Shown in pieces: positions 8,705 through 16,516 of a stretch of 64,000 bases of DNA; the stretch's first letter is position 1; every line of letters starts with the position of its first letter. The notes under the pieces were generated by a model. The model was not told where the DNA came from. It searched no databases and saw only the letters and a list, made by a program, of their open reading frames with translations. Source of the DNA: Flavobacteriaceae bacterium (lineage in GTDB: Bacteria; Bacteroidota; Bacteroidia; Flavobacteriales; Flavobacteriaceae); the NCBI GenBank assembly GCA_002707025.1, contig PALG01000031.1, forward strand, positions 248,001 through 312,000, read 5' to 3'. The translations under genes and the position numbers were made by a program.

Positions 8705-9490
8705 ATGGATTTAAACCTAAAAAACAAAAACGCCTTGGTGTGTGGAAGTACCGCTGGAATTGGAAAAGCCACTGCCTTGGAACTTGCTTCGCTAGGAGCG
8801 AATGTGACCTTATTGGCTCGAAATGAAGGAAAACTTCAGGAAACCGTTGCCACACTTTCTACCCATGAAGGACAGGAACACGATTATATCATCGCCGATT
8901 TCAATAATCCGGAAGCGTTGAAATCGACCCTTATTGAAGCCACTTTCAACAAAAACTACCATATTTTAATCAATAATACAGGCGGGCCTGCTGGCGGGCC
9001 TATTTTTTCCGCGGAAGTTGGGGAATTTAAAAAAGCCTTTACCCAGCATTTGGTCTGTAACCATATCTTGGTGCAAAATGTTGTGCAGGGTATGAAGGAA
9101 GAAGGCTACGGAAGGATTATCAATGTTATCTCCACATCGGTGAAACAACCTATTGATGGTCTAGGGGTAAGCAATACCATACGGGGGGCCGTGGCCAATT
9201 GGAGCAAAACCTTGGCCAATGAATTAGGGCCCTTCGGAATTACGGTCAATAATGTACTTCCTGGGTTTACCTTAACAGGAAGGCTTACTGAAATAATCCA
9301 AAAAAAGGCGCAGAAACTTGGGAAAACAGAAGAAGAAACTGCTGAAGCCATGAAGCTTACCACCCCAGCGCATCGCTTTGCGGAACCTAATGAGATTGCC
9401 AATGCCATTGCATTTTTGGCAAGTCCGGCAGCAGGCTACATCAACGGAATTAACGTTCCGGTGGATGGTGGAAGAACAAAATCTTTGTAA
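8705..9490 (+). CDS. Atypical SDR-family oxidoreductase lacking the YxxxK pair
   Basis: A 261-residue Rossmann-fold SDR. It keeps the nucleotide loop GSTAGIGKA (residues 14-22), an NNTGGP in place of NNAG, Ser143 (in VISTSV) and the C-terminal NVPVDGG. The catalytic Tyr and Lys, expected 13 and 17 residues after Ser143, are Ser156 and Arg160 (SNTIR). This matches the BKR-like SDR subgroup known to lack the standard tetrad, so normal ketoreductase chemistry is doubtful. It lies six bases after the aldehyde dehydrogenase and is a regular companion of such kynurenine clusters; its step is unknown. Confidence 0.88.
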   Translation: MDLNLKNKNALVCGSTAGIGKATALELASLGANVTLLARNEGKLQETVATLSTHEGQEHDYIIADFNNPEALKSTLIEATFNKNYHILINNTGGPAGGPIFSAEVGEFKKAFTQHLVCNHILVQNVVQGMKEEGYGRIINVISTSVKQPIDGLGVSNTIRGAVANWSKTLANELGPFGITVNNVLPGFTLTGRLTEIIQKKAQKLGKTEEETAEAMKLTTPAHRFAEPNEIANAIAFLASPAAGYINGINVPVDGGRTKSL

Positions 9491-9494
9491 TTTT

Positions 9495-9572
9495 AAGCGG
9501 GCCGCGTGAGGGATTGAGCTTAGCTACCGTGTAGCAGCGAAAGCCCGACCCCGAATTTTCGGGGGCACGCCC
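9495..9572. repeat. GC-rich, hairpin-forming intergenic element (REP-like)
   Basis: The only real gap inside the kynurenine cluster (about 98 bases) is filled by a sequence much richer in GC than its surroundings. It contains three short perfect inverted repeats: GCTAC/GTAGC (9523-9527 with 9531-9535), CCCCGAA/TTCGGGG (9549-9555 with 9558-9564) and GGGC/GCCC (9563-9566 with 9569-9572). The layout resembles dispersed palindromic intergenic repeats of Bacteroidota, but only one copy was noticed in this window, so the repeat status is an inference. It could act as an attenuator or mRNA-stabilising structure between the SDR and decarboxylase genes. Confidence 0.5.
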
Positions 9573-9588
9573 ATAAAACAAACAACCT

Positions 9589-10671
9589 ATGAGACGTAAA
9601 CTTCGCATTAACGGTCATTCACATTTATTGCCTTATCCAGAGGAAATCCCTCAATTTATGAAGGATAAGGGAATTTTTTGGGTAGACAAGGACCGAAAGT
9701 TTATGCTTCAAAAAGATTGGAGCCGACCGGTGACCGATTCCAGCTTTTTCCTGGACGAAAAACTGGCTTGGATGGAGCGGTACAAGATCGATCATGCGGT
9801 GGTGTTGAATCTTTCCCAGTTGTACGGAAACGGACTTCGGGTAGAGGAAATGAAGCAGGCGTTACGGTTTCAGAACGATTTTAATGCAAAGATCCAACAT
9901 GAGAATCCGTCGAAATTTACTTGCGGCTTTGTAGTACACCCGGGATTTGTGCGAGGGGCTTTATGGGAAATTGAACGTTGTGTGGAAGAGTTAGGGCTTC
10001 AGCTGTTGTGTTTGCCCACGCACTATATGGACACCATCGGGACTTGGCGTTGTATTTTTGATGAAGAAAACGAGCCCATTTTTGAAATGGCTTCCAAATA
10101 CAACCTTGCCGTGGAGATTCATCCTTATGACGGTGAAAAGTTCATTAAATTGGAAAATACGGCATGGCGTTTTCACCTCATCTGGATGTTGGCGCAATGT
10201 GCCGATGCCTATCACTTTTTAACCTTAAATGGCTATGCCGACAAATACCCCAACATGCGGACTTGTTTTGCACACGGTGGACAATTGGCCCAGATTAATT
10301 TGGGAAGGCGAATCCAAGGTTTTGATGGCCGTCCCGATTTATTTGAGGGGAAGGTTCATCCCAGAAAGAGCGTAGGACATAAAAACATCTTTTTTGACAC
10401 CTTAGTGCATGATACGGGGTCTTTACAACTCTTGGTGAAAAATCAAGGAAGTAAACAGGTATTAATGGGACTGGACGATCCTTATCCGTTAGGGGAAATG
10501 GAAAGTGTTCCGCAGTCCTCCTATCCTGGAAAAATATTGGACTTAGCCCGTGATCGCGGAATTGTTACGGAAGCAGAGTGCGATGCGATGTGGGAAGACA
10601 ATGTATTGCAATGGCTTTGCGGTGATGATGAGGAAGCCAAAAAGAAACTGGTCAAAAGAATTTTAGGGTAA
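9589..10671 (+). CDS. Aminocarboxymuconate-semialdehyde decarboxylase-like amidohydrolase (ACMSD)
   Basis: 360 residues, amidohydrolase superfamily TIM barrel. Zinc ligands typical of ACMSD are visible: His10 and His12 (GHSH), His158 (EIHPYD), His209 (FAHGG) and the aspartate in GLDDPYPLGE (276/277). ACMSD decarboxylates 2-amino-3-carboxymuconate 6-semialdehyde to 2-aminomuconate 6-semialdehyde, diverting carbon from quinolinate to catabolism. The neighbouring ALDH and RidA genes supply the next two steps. Its stop overlaps the methyltransferase start (TAATG). It is the first gene after the GC-rich element. Confidence 0.92.
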   Translation: MRRKLRINGHSHLLPYPEEIPQFMKDKGIFWVDKDRKFMLQKDWSRPVTDSSFFLDEKLAWMERYKIDHAVVLNLSQLYGNGLRVEEMKQALRFQNDFNAKIQHENPSKFTCGFVVHPGFVRGALWEIERCVEELGLQLLCLPTHYMDTIGTWRCIFDEENEPIFEMASKYNLAVEIHPYDGEKFIKLENTAWRFHLIWMLAQCADAYHFLTLNGYADKYPNMRTCFAHGGQLAQINLGRRIQGFDGRPDLFEGKVHPRKSVGHKNIFFDTLVHDTGSLQLLVKNQGSKQVLMGLDDPYPLGEMESVPQSSYPGKILDLARDRGIVTEAECDAMWEDNVLQWLCGDDEEAKKKLVKRILG

Positions 10672-11312
10672 TGGATTTTCTGCCTAAGGAAATAGAGGCC
10701 TACGCCACGGATCATTCGCAAGCAGAACCCGAATTACTTCAGCAATTAAGCAAGGAAACGTGGCAAAAGGTATTGGCGCCTCGCATGCTAAGTGGGCATT
10801 TACAAGGAAGGGTGTTAAGCATGCTCTCGAAATTGATACAACCTACACACATTTTGGAAATTGGTACGTATACGGGGTATTCGGCACTGTGCTTAATGGA
10901 AGGCATCCAAGAAAACGGAACGCTTCATACCATTGATGTTAATGAAGAATTGTACGATTTTCAAAGGAAGTATTTCGATCTTTCCGGGCAGGGGGATCAA
11001 ATCATTCAATATGTAGGAAATGCCATGGATATTATTCCTAGCCTTAGGGAAGATTTCGATTTAATATTTATAGACGCCGACAAAAAAAACTACCCCAATT
11101 ATCTAGAACTATTACTCCCCAGACTGAAAAAAGGCACGGTTATATTGAGCGATAACGTACTTTGGAGCGGTAAGGTAGTGACCACACCCAAAGCAGACGA
11201 CATGGATACCCATGCCTTGTTGCAATACAATAAAATGCTGCATGAGGATGCCAGACTGGAAACCGTACTATTGCCTATTCGGGATGGTTTAACAATTTCA
11301 AGGGTTCGGTAA
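10671..11312 (+). CDS. CCoAOMT-type class I SAM O-methyltransferase
   Basis: 213 residues with the full cation-dependent O-methyltransferase pattern: EIGTYTGYSALCL (SAM motif I), IDVNEE, the metal-binding FIDADKKNY and SDNVLWSG. Members methylate catechol-like hydroxyls. The gene overlaps the ACMSD stop by one base, so it is translated with the kynurenine enzymes. 3-Hydroxykynurenine or 3-hydroxyanthranilate, both o-aminophenols, are conceivable substrates, but this is inference; many flavobacterial homologues are of unknown substrate. It ends two bases before a convergent gene with no terminator between. Confidence 0.9.
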   Translation: MDFLPKEIEAYATDHSQAEPELLQQLSKETWQKVLAPRMLSGHLQGRVLSMLSKLIQPTHILEIGTYTGYSALCLMEGIQENGTLHTIDVNEELYDFQRKYFDLSGQGDQIIQYVGNAMDIIPSLREDFDLIFIDADKKNYPNYLELLLPRLKKGTVILSDNVLWSGKVVTTPKADDMDTHALLQYNKMLHEDARLETVLLPIRDGLTISRVR

Positions 11313-11313
11313 G

Positions 11314-11955
11314 CTACGGAATGAATATTTTGTTTTTAATGGCGTAAATGACCAAACCCGTTCGGTTACGCAGATGCAATTTCTCAAAAATATTATTACG
11401 GTACCCTTCGATGGTTTTAGGGCTTAAATGCATGATGTCTGCAATTTCCTTATAGGTTTTTTCGGTACAGGCCAAGCGTATGAATTCAATTTCACGATCT
11501 TTTAGCTGAGTCTCCTTTTCCTTGTCTTCCGTAAGGGAATCGACCAGTATTTTAGTAACCGTGTTGGTATGGTAAAAGCCTTTTTCCAATACTTCCAATA
11601 GGGCATTGTACAATTCGATTTTTTTAACATCCTTCAGCAAATACCCCCTGGCACCTGCCCGAAGCATTTTTAGGATAACAGCCTCATCTTCTTCAATAGA
11701 CAATGCGAGCACTTTAATTCTTGGAAAGTTTTTCTTAAGGTATTCGGTAGTTTCAATACCATTTAAAATAGGCATGTTTACATCCATCAGCACCAATTCG
11801 GGGACATCGTCTGGATGATCTAGTCTTTTAATGAGTTCTTTCCCATTTCTACAGGTATAAAGTACTTTAAAATTTTCAAAACTATCGACCAGCCCCCCAA
11901 TGGCTTGTGATAGCAGATTATGGTCATCCACTACTACTACGGTATGCTTCATCAT
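11314..11955 (-). CDS. NarL/LuxR-type response regulator
   Basis: 213 residues. The N-terminal receiver domain has the acidic pair in VVVDDHN, the phosphoacceptor Asp58 (LMDVNMP), a Ser at the switch position (ALSIEED) and the Lys in LLKDV. The C-terminal GerE/LuxR helix-turn-helix spans about 145-205 (EIADIMHLSPKTIEGYRNNIFEKL). It overlaps the 3' end of the histidine kinase gene by 32 bases, so the pair is cognate. A second ATG three bases inside (11952) is equally possible. Targets cannot be read from the sequence. Confidence 0.93.
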   Translation of the reverse strand: MMKHTVVVVDDHNLLSQAIGGLVDSFENFKVLYTCRNGKELIKRLDHPDDVPELVLMDVNMPILNGIETTEYLKKNFPRIKVLALSIEEDEAVILKMLRAGARGYLLKDVKKIELYNALLEVLEKGFYHTNTVTKILVDSLTEDKEKETQLKDREIEFIRLACTEKTYKEIADIMHLSPKTIEGYRNNIFEKLHLRNRTGLVIYAIKNKIFIP

Positions 11956-12715
11956 TTTGATTTTTATATTTTAGGAAAAACTCTGTCCCTTTTCCTAGTT
12001 GGGAGGTAATAAGGGCTTCTGCTTTAATAATCTTCGCCCTACTTTTGATGTTCATAAGTCCGATGCCTTCAAAATCCCCTGATTGTGCATTAAAGCCAAT
12101 TCCATTATCGATAGCCATGATTACAAGCGTATCGCCTTCATACGTTACATTGACTTCCAGTTTTGAAGCTTTGGAATGTTTCATGGTGTTCGCAAAAAAT
12201 TCCTGAAGCATTCTAAAAATAATGATTTCCACCTTGGTGTCCAACTCAAAGCTTTCTTCATTGAAGGTAAGCTTGGTTTCGAGGTATTTCATACGGTTAA
12301 AACGTTCCATTTCCATTTTTAAAGCATTTACCAAGGAAAGGCTACGGAATGTATTAGGGTTAATTAATTTTGAAAGGCTTCTTAGCTCGGTAAGACACTG
12401 GGTTAAGGTTTGCTCTGCTTCTGAAACATTATTATTATTTTCTTCCACTTGCCCCAATTGAATCTTCGCCAAAGTTAAAAGTTGTCCAATATTATCATGT
12501 AGCTCCCAGCTTATATTCCGAAGGGTTTCTTCACGAATTTCTATCTGGGTTTCAATAATTTCTTCCTTGAAGCGATTTTCGGCTTCTTGCCTTTCCAACA
12601 ACAACTTGTTTTTTCGCTTTTGAAAAATGGCGAAAAGAAATATCATGGTTAATGCCAAAGCAAAAGCAATGATGGAAAAAACGATTAAAAACGATTGTAT
12701 TTTTGTTTCGTCCAT
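11924..12715 (-). CDS. Sensor histidine kinase, HisKA_3 type
   Basis: 263 residues from ATG 12715; a longer in-frame start at 12736 exists. There is one N-terminal membrane helix (about 9-31), a short cytoplasmic coiled coil, the dimerisation/phosphoacceptor helix with His73 (SWELHDNIGQ), and a compact HATPase domain with the N box (EFFANTMKHSKA) and the G box (DNGIGF...GIGLMNIKSRA). There is no extracellular sensor domain, so input probably comes from the overlapping upstream membrane protein. It overlaps its neighbours by about 31 bases (upstream) and 32 bases (downstream). Confidence 0.92.
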   Translation of the reverse strand: MDETKIQSFLIVFSIIAFALALTMIFLFAIFQKRKNKLLLERQEAENRFKEEIIETQIEIREETLRNISWELHDNIGQLLTLAKIQLGQVEENNNNVSEAEQTLTQCLTELRSLSKLINPNTFRSLSLVNALKMEMERFNRMKYLETKLTFNEESFELDTKVEIIIFRMLQEFFANTMKHSKASKLEVNVTYEGDTLVIMAIDNGIGFNAQSGDFEGIGLMNIKSRAKIIKAEALITSQLGKGTEFFLKYKNQNDEAYRSSSG

Positions 12716-13323
12716 ATAAATCCAATTATGTAACAACCGTATAAGATCACATTTAAACTTAATAAAATAACATTGAAGTACTCTCCTTTCACATCGATGT
12801 ATTTACCCAAAAGCATGAGTGGCAAAATACCAATATAAAACAACAGCAAGGCTGTTGATATCCAAAAGCTTAGCTTATATTTTATAATCACCACTTCGTT
12901 GCTATTTAAAAGTTGATTAAAGTGCATTAAAATAAGTAGCAACAGAAAAATGGCCCCTATAAAAAAAGCATAACCTTGGTTGGAAAGTGTTTCAAAAGCA
13001 TTCGTTAATAGTACCGTGATCAAATAAAATAACGTAAGTAGCCGAACCAAATTTTTGAATCGTTTGGATTGAAGTACCGTATAATACCAAAAATAGAAAA
13101 AGAGAAAACTTGAGATGGTAAATATATTATACAACCAAAAGCTACTCAAAGAAAAAATTTTTAATATCAAGCCAGTAGTATCTATTAAAAAAGTATACCA
13201 CAAAAAGTAAAGAAACCATTTCTCTGTTGAAAACTGATATTTCCTAAAATGTAGCGTTGCCACAATAGAGGCTAGCAACTCAATTGCAGATAAAACATAC
13301 GAAATATAGGAAACATCGCCCAT
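12685..13323 (-). CDS. Multi-pass membrane protein in sensor kinase operon
   Basis: 212 residues, no recognised family. The hydropathy read by eye suggests about seven membrane helices separated by short polar loops (for example around residues 5-23, 35-55, 62-82, 90-110, 117-135, 148-170 and 183-205), with Phe, Tyr and Leu dominating. This is the size and topology of a 7TM sensory domain that in other proteins is fused to a kinase. It overlaps the kinase start and begins five bases after the lipoprotein gene. A role as signal-input membrane module for the kinase is inferred. Confidence 0.75.
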   Translation of the reverse strand: MGDVSYISYVLSAIELLASIVATLHFRKYQFSTEKWFLYFLWYTFLIDTTGLILKIFSLSSFWLYNIFTISSFLFFYFWYYTVLQSKRFKNLVRLLTLFYLITVLLTNAFETLSNQGYAFFIGAIFLLLLILMHFNQLLNSNEVVIIKYKLSFWISTALLLFYIGILPLMLLGKYIDVKGEYFNVILLSLNVILYGCYIIGFIWTKQKYNRF

Positions 13324-13328
13324 CGAAA

Positions 13329-13835
13329 TTACTCTTCACCTTCATAATCATTGGGAGGGATTCCTCCACTGCCATAATTTAAGGCTTGAAGTCCATCCAA
13401 ATTTTCGTCGTTCGATTGCATTGGCGCAAACCCTTTAACCGCAGTAGTATTTGTTGCTTTGGCTGTAGGCACAAAAAACACGGTACTAAAACCTGGGTTA
13501 GGATAATTTCCATCTTGAGGATAGGCTCCAAAATAAACTCGTAAACCCAATCCGGTTTTATTCATTTTTGCGCCTTCTTGCTCTACATAAGCGATGTATT
13601 TTTTGAGGGTATCAATAGAAAACCAGAATTCCCGGGTATCCTCAAAACCCAAGGTATCATTTAAAATAGTTGCACGGGTATTTTTGTACGTTTCCTCCAA
13701 AACATTTGCTTCTCTAGGGGATAGGGTTTGCTCTGGAGCTTCTGCAGTAATTTCATTACATCCGGTACAAAGGGATATCAACACTGTGGGAAGTAAGGCA
13801 ACCCAGATTAATTTAGCTATTTGTCTCATAATCAT
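13329..13835 (-). CDS. Lipoprotein of the sensory operon
   Basis: 168 residues with a lipoprotein signal ending at Cys26 (LCTGC); a second start codon at 13829 would shorten the signal by two residues. The mature part has a REFWFSIDTLKKYIAYVEQE segment followed by LGLRVYFGAYPQDGNYPNPGFSTVFFVPT. I recognise it as a repeated flavobacterial hypothetical, not as a named domain. It is the first gene of a unit with the multi-pass protein, the histidine kinase and the regulator, so it may be the envelope-exposed ligand or stress sensor. The function is not established. Confidence 0.7.
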   Translation of the reverse strand: MIMRQIAKLIWVALLPTVLISLCTGCNEITAEAPEQTLSPREANVLEETYKNTRATILNDTLGFEDTREFWFSIDTLKKYIAYVEQEGAKMNKTGLGLRVYFGAYPQDGNYPNPGFSTVFFVPTAKATNTTAVKGFAPMQSNDENLDGLQALNYGSGGIPPNDYEGEE

Positions 13836-13960
13836 TTGGTTTAAGTTTCAGATAAAGTTACAGTTATTTTTAGAGAAAAAGTGTATCGAGCTTTCTCTTT
13901 GATAAAAGACTTCACACTTAAATTTACTGAATATCAAATACTTACCTTTTATAAGGAATT

Positions 13961-14002
13961 AAAAAAAAGGGGAAAATCCTTTAACCATAAAGGATTTTCC
14001 CC
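13961..14002 (-). terminator. Terminator of the subtilase gene
   Basis: Perfect 14-bp stem (13969-13982 with 13989-14002) and a six-base loop. On the minus strand it is followed by eight T (A-run 13961-13968). It lies 54 bases downstream of the protease stop. Confidence 0.93.
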
Positions 14003-14055
14003 GTGTAAGATATATTCCGGTTTAAGGAAGACTCTATAGCAGGAAAAGACTTTTT

Positions 14056-15561
14056 TTACTGAACTGCCTGAAGGGCATCTATATTTCCATAGCCTTTTGT
14101 ACCATCCTTGTAGGGATAAAACTCGGCACTTTGCCGTAATTTATTCAATACTTGATTGCGCGACCAACCTGGGTTTTTAGACCATACCAAAGCTGCAATT
14201 CCAGCGGTGGTTGCGGTTGCTACCGAAGACCCGCCCACATAATCGGTATCCCCATTATAAAAACCAAGGACTGTTCCGGTTCTACTATTGTTGTTGTCCC
14301 GCTCCATGACTATGGTAAACTCTATTTCTGGACCATCATGACATGTATCGCATTGTTGGTAAGATCCATCGTCGGTTATTCCTGTTACCGCAACTGTTTC
14401 AGGCATACTTGCCGGAAAAATCACGGGGTACCAATTGGTAAAGTCCAGAGAAGTACCGCCCGCAGCAAAAATCAGTTTTCCCCTTCCGTAGGCATAGCGA
14501 ACAGCATCTTTTACATTTCCAATAGACCAAGGATACCCTATCGACATGGATATAATTTTCACATCACTTCTATTGGCCAATTGTACCAAAGCATCGCGAA
14601 CCCCTTTTCTTTCGTGATAATCGTTTAAAAGTACATCTTCCGTAGCGCGATAAGAAACCAAATTACAATTATAGGCTACTCCTACAGGCATACCATTGTT
14701 ATTGCGTGGTGAAGCAATCGTTGAACCCATACTGGTTCCATGGCCACATTTATCATTAGGGCCATCATAATTATTGGACCAAGGCCAAATGGAATCGATA
14801 AAAGTTCCATACTTCTGAATGGTTCTGCCACTACTTGCACCATCATTAAATTGAGAGCCCAACAAAGGCTGGTATTGCGACACCCCTGTATCGATTAAAC
14901 CAACCGTAATCCCAGCACCTGTGGCATAGGACCATGCCTGCTCAATATTATGTTGATCGTACGTCCAACTGACCAAAGACCCGGGAGAAACAGTCCTGAA
15001 ATCATTATTGTTTAAAGTTGCTCCTTCAAATCCGCAGCCACTCGAAGAGCGTTGGTTTTGTGGGTATGCTTCGTTCGCGAAAAAAGAATAACCATTTGGT
15101 TCCATATATCGTATGTCGGTTCTTTTGCGTAATTGGGCTACTGTTTCAATAGATCGGATTTTTACTTCTAAAACATTAAGTATAGGATCTTCATATAATA
15201 CAGCTTCACGATTTCCTCCTTCCCATTCAAGAACTTCAGCAAGGATACTATTCTTTGAATTGTTTAGCCGCGAGTTTCTCTCCGTAGCAAAACTTTCACC
15301 CTTGTTTCCATAACCAATAGTAAGAATTCCATCCCCGTGAATAGCAGCACTCCACAGTACTTGGTCTGTGGTTTCGGACCAATTAAAGTCTCCTGTATTT
15401 TTTAGGGATTGGTCAATAATTTGATTGATTTGAGGGATTGTCAACAACTCTTGAGATATGCCCACTTCTAGATTTACAGACTCCTCCAATAGCGATTCCT
15501 CCTTAGCACAGGAAACTATCAACAAGGAAGTAATCATTAAAAAATAAACAGATTTTTTCAT
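14056..15561 (-). CDS. Subtilisin-like S8 serine peptidase, lipoprotein
   Basis: 501 residues from ATG 15561. The open frame extends upstream to 15654 but the lipoprotein signal starts here. It has a signal peptide with a lipobox (IVSC), a propeptide-like region (about 25-170), then the S8 domain with catalytic Asp224 (GLIDTG), His274 (GHGTSMGS) and Ser446 (GSSVATA). An NP..VG.AYNCNL segment and a C-terminal GYGNIDALQAVQ ending are also typical. There is no T9SS sorting domain, so it should be a periplasmic or surface lipoprotein. It is monocistronic with its own terminator; the PAP2 gene end lies about 50 bases upstream. Confidence 0.92.
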   Translation of the reverse strand: MKKSVYFLMITSLLIVSCAKEESLLEESVNLEVGISQELLTIPQINQIIDQSLKNTGDFNWSETTDQVLWSAAIHGDGILTIGYGNKGESFATERNSRLNNSKNSILAEVLEWEGGNREAVLYEDPILNVLEVKIRSIETVAQLRKRTDIRYMEPNGYSFFANEAYPQNQRSSSGCGFEGATLNNNDFRTVSPGSLVSWTYDQHNIEQAWSYATGAGITVGLIDTGVSQYQPLLGSQFNDGASSGRTIQKYGTFIDSIWPWSNNYDGPNDKCGHGTSMGSTIASPRNNNGMPVGVAYNCNLVSYRATEDVLLNDYHERKGVRDALVQLANRSDVKIISMSIGYPWSIGNVKDAVRYAYGRGKLIFAAGGTSLDFTNWYPVIFPASMPETVAVTGITDDGSYQQCDTCHDGPEIEFTIVMERDNNNSRTGTVLGFYNGDTDYVGGSSVATATTAGIAALVWSKNPGWSRNQVLNKLRQSAEFYPYKDGTKGYGNIDALQAVQ

Positions 15562-15610
15562 GATGGTTGGTTTTTTGACAATTAAACCATTAATATACTG
15601 AAAAAACCTT

Positions 15611-16159
15611 TTACTTAATGAGTGTTTTTTGAAGATAATGCATTCCGAAGGCAATGATGACCCCTACAAAGAACCCTACAATAATATCACTAGGAAAATG
15701 GACCCCCACATAAATCCTGCTGAACGAAAATAAAATAGGCCAAATAAAAAGAAGGTACATCCAGCGGGAAAACTTTCGAAGGGAAAATACCAAAAATGTA
15801 GTTATTGCAAAGCTCACGGAAGCATGACCCGAGTAAAAACTGAAATCCATTGGAGTATCCAAAACCCGAATAAATTCTACCAAGTCTGGTGTATTATTAG
15901 GCCTTAAACGCTGTACATAAATTTTAATGGAATACTTTAAAAAGTAAGAAATGCCAAAGGTTAATAAGGTAAATAGGGCTATATAAAATGCTTTCCTTCG
16001 TTTGTAATATTTGAATATAAGTAGAAAAAAGGTAACAAACAGGAAGGTCCAGGTCTCAATTTGAGTAACAATAACCCAAAATCGGTCAAAAGAATCGCTT
16101 CCTAGATTGTTTAGAAATATGAAGAGTTCCCTATCCCATTTCTTTAGGGTGTCAAACAT
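15611..16159 (-). CDS. PAP2-family membrane phosphatase
   Basis: 182 residues, about five or six membrane helices. The three phosphatase signature motifs are present: KIYVQRLRP, FYSGHAS and SRIYVGVHFPSD, with the catalytic histidines in the second and third. Such enzymes dephosphorylate lipid phosphates (phosphatidylglycerophosphate, undecaprenyl pyrophosphate or lipid A); which one is unknown. The start codon abuts the tatA stop with no spacer. Confidence 0.92.
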   Translation of the reverse strand: MFDTLKKWDRELFIFLNNLGSDSFDRFWVIVTQIETWTFLFVTFFLLIFKYYKRRKAFYIALFTLLTFGISYFLKYSIKIYVQRLRPNNTPDLVEFIRVLDTPMDFSFYSGHASVSFAITTFLVFSLRKFSRWMYLLFIWPILFSFSRIYVGVHFPSDIIVGFFVGVIIAFGMHYLQKTLIK

Positions 16160-16432
16160 TTAGAACTTTCTTTTAATGGGCCCTGTTATTTCGTCGACAT
16201 CTTCTTTTACCTTATCTATCTCCTTAGTGACCTCTTTAAAGTCCATTCCCTGTTTTTCGGCACTTTTGGTAATCTCATTTTTAATGTCGTCGGTAGCATT
16301 TCTTATTTGGCGCATACCTTTTCCTAGGCCACGGGCAATTTCCGGAACCTTATCGGCCCCAAAAACCATCAGTACAACAAATAGGATAAATCCTATTTCG
16401 GCACCGCTTATAAAGAAAGGAATTACTTGCAT
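16160..16432 (-). CDS. Sec-independent translocase TatA/B-family protein
   Basis: 90 residues from ATG 16432; the open frame begins further upstream at 16480 but that start lacks support. It has a single N-terminal membrane helix with the conserved Gly-Phe (SGAEIGFILFVVLMVFG), a hinge ADKVPEIARGLGKGMRQ and an amphipathic helix, then a charged tail. It is part of the Tat pore that exports folded proteins. TatC is not in the window. Bacteroidota usually have TatA-like proteins only, so TatA versus TatB cannot be assigned. Confidence 0.9.
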   Translation of the reverse strand: MQVIPFFISGAEIGFILFVVLMVFGADKVPEIARGLGKGMRQIRNATDDIKNEITKSAEKQGMDFKEVTKEIDKVKEDVDEITGPIKRKF

Positions 16433-16436
16433 GGTG

Positions 16437-16444
16437 CAAATATA
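16437..16444 (-). promoter_or_regulatory. Candidate promoter -7 element for tatA
   Basis: Reads TATATTTG on the minus strand, matching the Bacteroidota -7 consensus TAnnTTTG. It lies immediately upstream of the tatA ATG at 16432, which would make the transcript almost leaderless. No clear -33 TTG at proper spacing was found. Confidence 0.35.
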
Positions 16445-16464
16445 CACAAGTTGCCGCGCAATAT

Positions 16465-16497
16465 TAAAAAAGCCCTGCAAAAGTTTGCAGGGCTTTC
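16465..16497 (-). terminator. Terminator of the M1 peptidase operon
   Basis: Perfect 13-bp stem (16469-16481 with 16484-16496) around a GC-rich AGCCCTGC core. On the minus strand it is followed by a T-run. It lies 20 bases after the M1 peptidase stop. Confidence 0.9.
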
Positions 16498-16516
16498 TGT
16501 TAATTTTAGAAGGAAA

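Noticed and set aside
14152-14628. 158-codon plus-strand frame opposite the subtilase
   Set aside because: Antisense of the S8 catalytic domain; no independent signal.
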